Shown piece after piece: positions 7,519-11,059 of a stretch of DNA of 11,059 nucleotides. The translations under genes were made by a program, and so were the position numbers. Position 1 is the first letter of the stretch. Each line of letters opens with the position of its first letter. The stretch comes from an uncultured Methylococcaceae bacterium (GTDB taxonomy: Bacteria > Pseudomonadota > Gammaproteobacteria > Methylococcales > Methylomonadaceae): contig CAJVYO010000029.1 in assembly GCA_913009515.1 (NCBI GenBank), positions 1-11,059 on the forward strand, written 5' to 3'. Under the pieces are notes generated by a model. The model worked only from the letters and a program-made list of their open reading frames with translations. It was not told the DNA's origin and ran no database searches.

Positions 7519-9801
7519 ATGGCATTTGATGAGGAATTAATGCAGCAGCTCATGGTTGTTTTTGAGGATGAGCTGGCAGAACAAATTCAGTTAATTACCA
7601 TGCACTTATTAGCACTTGAAAAGTTAGAAGGTGCTGAGATTGCAACTTATAATGCTGATGAAATGTTGCGTGCCGCACATACCATTAAAGGCTCTGCAAA
7701 AGGCATTGGTTTAAATGATATTGTTGATGTAACGCATCAGCTTGAATCGATTATGGGTGCGTTAGTAACAAATAAGTTAAATAAATCAGAACAATTAATT
7801 AATATCTTACTGAATGCATTAGATCGTATTCAGGATATTTTTAATGCAGAAAAAAATAAGAAATCGTATGATTTTAATTTAAAAAATTTATTAGAAGATT
7901 TAGAAGCCACGTTAAATAATGATTTTTTTAAGGCTGAATATCAACATAAAGTAAAAATTGATATTATTAAGCCTGATTTATCGAACAGTGTTGATGAAAA
8001 AGAATTAGCAATACCTAGCTTAAATGCTGCTGACAAATATAAAGTTGATAATGTCTTAGCTGATAATCCTAAACCCACTGAAGCACCTGAAGAACAGGAA
8101 GCAAGTTATACGGTTTTAGCTGAAGATATTAGCGATATATCAATTATTTCTGAAGATTTGCATATTAGTAAATTGCAATTTACACAGCTATTAACTGAAT
8201 TACGACATTTAAGTAATGGGCTATCTAGTTTAAGTCGTGATGTTAATGAGTCGATAGGTAATGATGATGTTAAAAATAAGCAAGCGATTAATAGTACATT
8301 ATTAAAGCTATCAAATGATGCGAAAGCGATGTATCACCGCAGACGGCCTTTGGGTTTATATTTAAATCAACAGGTTAATTTATTAGGTGACTCTTTAAAT
8401 AAATTGCGTTTAGTTAAATTTGATACATTATTAATGCCTTTATATCGAATTGTACGCGATTTATCAAATCAGCAAGGCAAACAGATTGAGTTTGTTATTG
8501 ACGGCAAGGATATAAAAATTGATCGCTATGTCTATCAATATTTAAACATACCTTTATTACATATTGTGAATAATGCGATTGATCATGGCATTGAAAATTC
8601 TACAGAACGCGCTGAAAAAGGAAAAAATTTAAAAGCAAGATTATCGATTACGATTATTAAACGTGGCTATAATATTATTATTTATGTCAAAGATGATGGG
8701 CGTGGTATAGATTTAGATAAAGTTAAGCAAAAAATACTGAGTAAGAATTTTGCGACCTCAGATGAATTAGCCTTATTATCGGATAAGGAGGTGATGAATT
8801 TTATTTTTAAAGCCGGATTTTCTTCGGCTGATATTGTTACCACTGTTTCGGGGCGGGGTGTAGGTTTAGATATTGTGCGCAGTAATTTGCGTAAAATCAA
8901 AGGTAGCGTAGAACTTAAATCAACACTGAATAAAGGCACTGAATTTATTATGACCTTGCCTGCGACCCTCAGCAGTGAACAAGGTATATTAGTCAAAGTG
9001 AATGAGGCTATTCTCGCTTTTCCTTCTTATGGCGTAGATTGGGTGAAAGAATTTCCGAATCATTATATTAAAGTCATTAATGGCAAAAAAGTAGTGCTGG
9101 ATAAATATAAACAACCGGTATCGGCTTTTTATTTAGCCGAATTATTAAATCAACCGACAAAAGAAGCGAGTGCTGATGGTTTAATTCCAATGGTCTTTAT
9201 TTCTAATGGTTTGCGAACCATTGCTTTAATTGTGAGTGATATTTTTGGTGAGCAAGAATTAATTATTAAAGCGTTTCAGTATCCGTTAATTAAAGTACCT
9301 TATGCGATAGGCATGAGTAGTATGGCGGATGGTCATTTAATGCCAGTTTTAAATATTGAAGAATTAATTGAAAAATCAGAACAAGCAAATATCACCACGA
9401 CGTTTATTGAAAATAAATCAGCGGATAAGCAGACCGTTAAGAAAGTGTTAATCGTTGATGATTCTGTGACCACCCGAACTTTAGAAGAAAATATTTTAAA
9501 ACGTCAAGGTTTTGAAGTAAGCTCTTTTGTTAATGGCTTAGAGGCATGGAATGCCTTACAAACTAATCCACAATATGATTTAATTATTAGTGATATTGAA
9601 ATGCCATTAATGAATGGTTTTGAATTGGTTGAAAAAATAAAAACTAATGCCACAACCGCCTCAATTCCGGTGATTATTGTCAGTTCTTTAAATAGTGAGC
9701 AAGATAAAATGCAAGGGGTTAAGCTGGGTGCCAGTGCTTATATTACCAAGGATATGTTAAATACAGATGTATTATTAACCATGATTAAGCAGTTAATTTA
9801 G
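7519..9801 (+). CDS. cheA: CheA histidine kinase fused to a C-terminal receiver (WspE type)
   Basis: Chemosensory kinase of 760 residues. P1/HPt about 1-112 with phospho-His54 in RAAHTIKGSAKGIGL. About 113-215 is an acidic, poorly conserved linker with no evident CheY-binding P2 domain. P3-like helices about 215-300. P4 ATPase about 300-480: LRLVKFDTLLMPLYRIVR, N-box Asn352 in HIVNNAIDHGIE, G1 DDGRGID (392-398), G2 GRGVGL (445-450). P5, the CheW-like regulatory domain, about 485-620. The receiver at about 640-760 has Asp647/Asp648, phospho-acceptor Asp692 in SDIEMPLMNG, Ser722 and Lys744. All residues needed for autophosphorylation and receiver function are visible. The fused receiver could be a phosphate sink or an output/feedback module; in Wsp-like systems the kinase also phosphorylates separate receivers, here probably those of CheB and the PAS kinase. 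It starts 17 bp after the MCP stop. Confidence 0.93.
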   Translation: MAFDEELMQQLMVVFEDELAEQIQLITMHLLALEKLEGAEIATYNADEMLRAAHTIKGSAKGIGLNDIVDVTHQLESIMGALVTNKLNKSEQLINILLNALDRIQDIFNAEKNKKSYDFNLKNLLEDLEATLNNDFFKAEYQHKVKIDIIKPDLSNSVDEKELAIPSLNAADKYKVDNVLADNPKPTEAPEEQEASYTVLAEDISDISIISEDLHISKLQFTQLLTELRHLSNGLSSLSRDVNESIGNDDVKNKQAINSTLLKLSNDAKAMYHRRRPLGLYLNQQVNLLGDSLNKLRLVKFDTLLMPLYRIVRDLSNQQGKQIEFVIDGKDIKIDRYVYQYLNIPLLHIVNNAIDHGIENSTERAEKGKNLKARLSITIIKRGYNIIIYVKDDGRGIDLDKVKQKILSKNFATSDELALLSDKEVMNFIFKAGFSSADIVTTVSGRGVGLDIVRSNLRKIKGSVELKSTLNKGTEFIMTLPATLSSEQGILVKVNEAILAFPSYGVDWVKEFPNHYIKVINGKKVVLDKYKQPVSAFYLAELLNQPTKEASADGLIPMVFISNGLRTIALIVSDIFGEQELIIKAFQYPLIKVPYAIGMSSMADGHLMPVLNIEELIEKSEQANITTTFIENKSADKQTVKKVLIVDDSVTTRTLEENILKRQGFEVSSFVNGLEAWNALQTNPQYDLIISDIEMPLMNGFELVEKIKTNATTASIPVIIVSSLNSEQDKMQGVKLGASAYITKDMLNTDVLLTMIKQLI

Positions 9802-10851
9802 GTGATTAAAGTATTAATTGTTGAAGATTCAGCGGTGATTAGAATGCTTTTGACTGCGATTATTGGCAAAGAAAAGGATTTGCAGATAATCGGTGAGGCT
9901 AAAAATGGACACGAAGCGATTGCAATGGCTGAAGCATTAAAACCTGATTTAATTACCATGGATATTCGGATGCCGGTCATGGATGGGATTAGCACGATTA
10001 AGCATATTATGTCGCACCAGCCGATTCCTATTATTGTGATTAGTTCTAATGTGAATGATGAATTACAAATTAGTTTTAATGCAATTGATGAAGGGGCTTT
10101 AGCGGTATTAGAAAAGCCATGTGCAATGACGGCAAGTAATTTTGACGCTATGCGACAGGAGTTATTAGGCACGATTAGAGCGATGGCTGAAGTTAAGCTG
10201 ATTAAGCGTCGAATCGTAATCCCTACAATAACACCTGTTATATTAGAAACAACACCTGCATCAGAAGATAATAATTATAAGCTCGTCGTCATTGGCAGTT
10301 CTACTGGTGGGCCACAAGCATTAAAGTCGATGTTATCATCATTACCCGGTAATTTTTCATTACCGATTGTGATTACGCAACATATTTCTATAGGCTTTGT
10401 GGAGGGCTTGGTTGCGTGGCTAAATAATGTCAGTGCATTACAGATTAAAATAGCGGAACAAGATGAATTATTGCAGGCAGGCTATGTTTATTTTGCACCA
10501 GATTCAATGCAGTGTGAAGTGGCTAAAAAAGGGTCGCATTTTTATATTAATTTGGCAGATGACGAAGCAAGCAATGGTTTTATGCCATCGGTCTCACGTT
10601 TATTTTATTCAGCGGCTCAACAGTGTGAACAACAAGCGATTGCAATTATGTTAAGTGGCATGGGAGCAGATGGGGCAGATGGCATGTTAGCTATGCATCA
10701 AAAAAATTGCCGAACGATTGCACAGGATGAGCAAAGTTGTATTGTTTATGGTATGCCGAAGTCAGCGATTGATTTAAACGCAGTCGATGTGATTTTGCCG
10801 ATTGATGAGATGAGTCAATATCTGGTGAATCATCAACACCGTTTGAATTGA
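9802..10851 (+). CDS. cheB: CheB receptor methylesterase (WspF type), GTG start
   Basis: Phosphorylation-activated protein-glutamate methylesterase/amidase that removes methyl groups added by CheR. 349 residues, the usual CheB length. Receiver about 1-120: Glu8/Asp9, Asp54 in TMDIRMPVMDG, Ser81 or Ser82, Lys105 (LEKP). The linker is about 130-158. The esterase domain is about 159-345 with the expected triad: Ser167 in IGSSTGGPQ, His194 in ITQH, Asp290 in LSGMGADGADGM. The start is GTG at 9802, directly abutting the TAG of cheA; the first downstream ATG (9844) would remove receiver beta-1 and the acidic pair, so the GTG is preferred. Its expression is probably coupled to cheA. It is the last gene of the operon, and its stop lies 6 bp from the stop of the convergent TonB-receptor gene. 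Confidence 0.93.
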   Translation: MIKVLIVEDSAVIRMLLTAIIGKEKDLQIIGEAKNGHEAIAMAEALKPDLITMDIRMPVMDGISTIKHIMSHQPIPIIVISSNVNDELQISFNAIDEGALAVLEKPCAMTASNFDAMRQELLGTIRAMAEVKLIKRRIVIPTITPVILETTPASEDNNYKLVVIGSSTGGPQALKSMLSSLPGNFSLPIVITQHISIGFVEGLVAWLNNVSALQIKIAEQDELLQAGYVYFAPDSMQCEVAKKGSHFYINLADDEASNGFMPSVSRLFYSAAQQCEQQAIAIMLSGMGADGADGMLAMHQKNCRTIAQDEQSCIVYGMPKSAIDLNAVDVILPIDEMSQYLVNHQHRLN

Positions 10852-10857
10852 TTTAGA

Positions 10858-11059
10858 TTACCACTGATAACTAATGCCAACGCGGACATGCCGTCCTTGA
10901 TACTGGCTATCAAAGTTAACAGCGGCATTGGCTTTGGGCGTAATAATAGATTGAGTGTAATATTTTTTATCCAGCAGATTATGAGCGGTGAGTGAAAATT
11001 CTAATAACTGTTCTTTATGTACTTTAATTTTATAATGTAAGGCACTATTCCACGTCACA
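10858..11059 (-). CDS. TonB-dependent outer-membrane receptor, C-terminal fragment (5' part outside window)
   Basis: The last 67 codons of a TonB-dependent receptor reading leftward into the window; the rest lies to the right. Visible features are alternating beta-strand residues, the hallmark NLLDKKYY turn (usually N-L-F/L-D-x-x-Y) near the penultimate strands, and a terminal strand GRHVRVGISYQW that ends in an aromatic residue, as needed for Bam-mediated insertion in the outer membrane. The frame is open to the window edge; the GTG near the edge is not a start. The ligand (siderophore, haem, vitamin B12, other metal complex) cannot be told from this end. It is convergent with cheB and functionally unlinked on this evidence. 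Confidence 0.85.
   Translation of the reverse strand, partial: VTWNSALHYKIKVHKEQLLEFSLTAHNLLDKKYYTQSIITPKANAAVNFDSQYQGRHVRVGISYQW

Noticed and set aside
8682..8996. Minus-strand open frame inside cheA
   Set aside because: It is antisense to the conserved P4 ATPase motifs; a shadow frame.
10840..10880. Possible shared terminator between convergent cheB and the TonB-receptor gene
   Set aside because: The gap is 6 bp and I see no GC-rich hairpin with a T-run on either strand around it.

Overview
The window is an A+T-rich piece (roughly two-thirds A+T by eye) of what looks like a Gram-negative gammaproteobacterial chromosome. The Gram-negative call rests on an Mla phospholipid-transport operon at the left edge and the C-terminus of a TonB-dependent outer-membrane receptor at the right edge. 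The gammaproteobacterial call is weaker. It comes from the general look of the proteins, for example a PAS-kinase with a DERRAGERR insert of a kind I associate with Methylococcales/Thiotrichales-type genomes. No genus can be assigned from the sequence alone.

Layout. (1) Positions 1-1319, minus strand: mlaF (ABC ATPase) followed by mlaE (permease, cut by the window edge), the start of an mla operon running leftward. (2) Positions 1320-1606: a 287-bp A+T-rich divergent intergenic region with one fair sigma70-like promoter facing right, one weak promoter candidate facing left and a set of overlapping inverted repeats. (3) Positions 1607-10851, plus strand: seven tightly packed genes forming one complete chemosensory operon: REC-PAS-histidine kinase, CheW, CheR-TPR, CheW, a soluble globin-coupled methyl-accepting protein, CheA-REC, CheB. 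(4) Positions 10858-11059, minus strand: the last 67 codons of a TonB-dependent receptor, convergent with cheB.

How the operon probably works. Six of the seven genes match the parts list of the Wsp / 'alternative cellular function' chemosensory systems: two CheW scaffolds, CheR with C-terminal TPRs, CheA fused to a receiver, and CheB. There are two departures. The receptor has no transmembrane segment and starts with a protoglobin-type haem sensor domain, so the likely input is O2, another diatomic gas or redox state rather than a surface or periplasmic signal. There is also no GGDEF output protein (WspR) and no stand-alone CheY. Instead the operon begins with a soluble histidine kinase that has an N-terminal receiver, an arrangement like CheS3 of the Rhodospirillum centenum Che3 (cyst development) system. 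The inferred chain is gas or redox signal -> globin-MCP -> CheW/CheA -> receiver of the PAS kinase -> an unlinked response regulator. CheR-TPR and CheB would give adaptation. No flagellar, pilus or diguanylate cyclase gene is in the window, so the final output cannot be read from it.

I see no tRNA, rRNA, CRISPR array, insertion sequence or sign of a recent mobile element.
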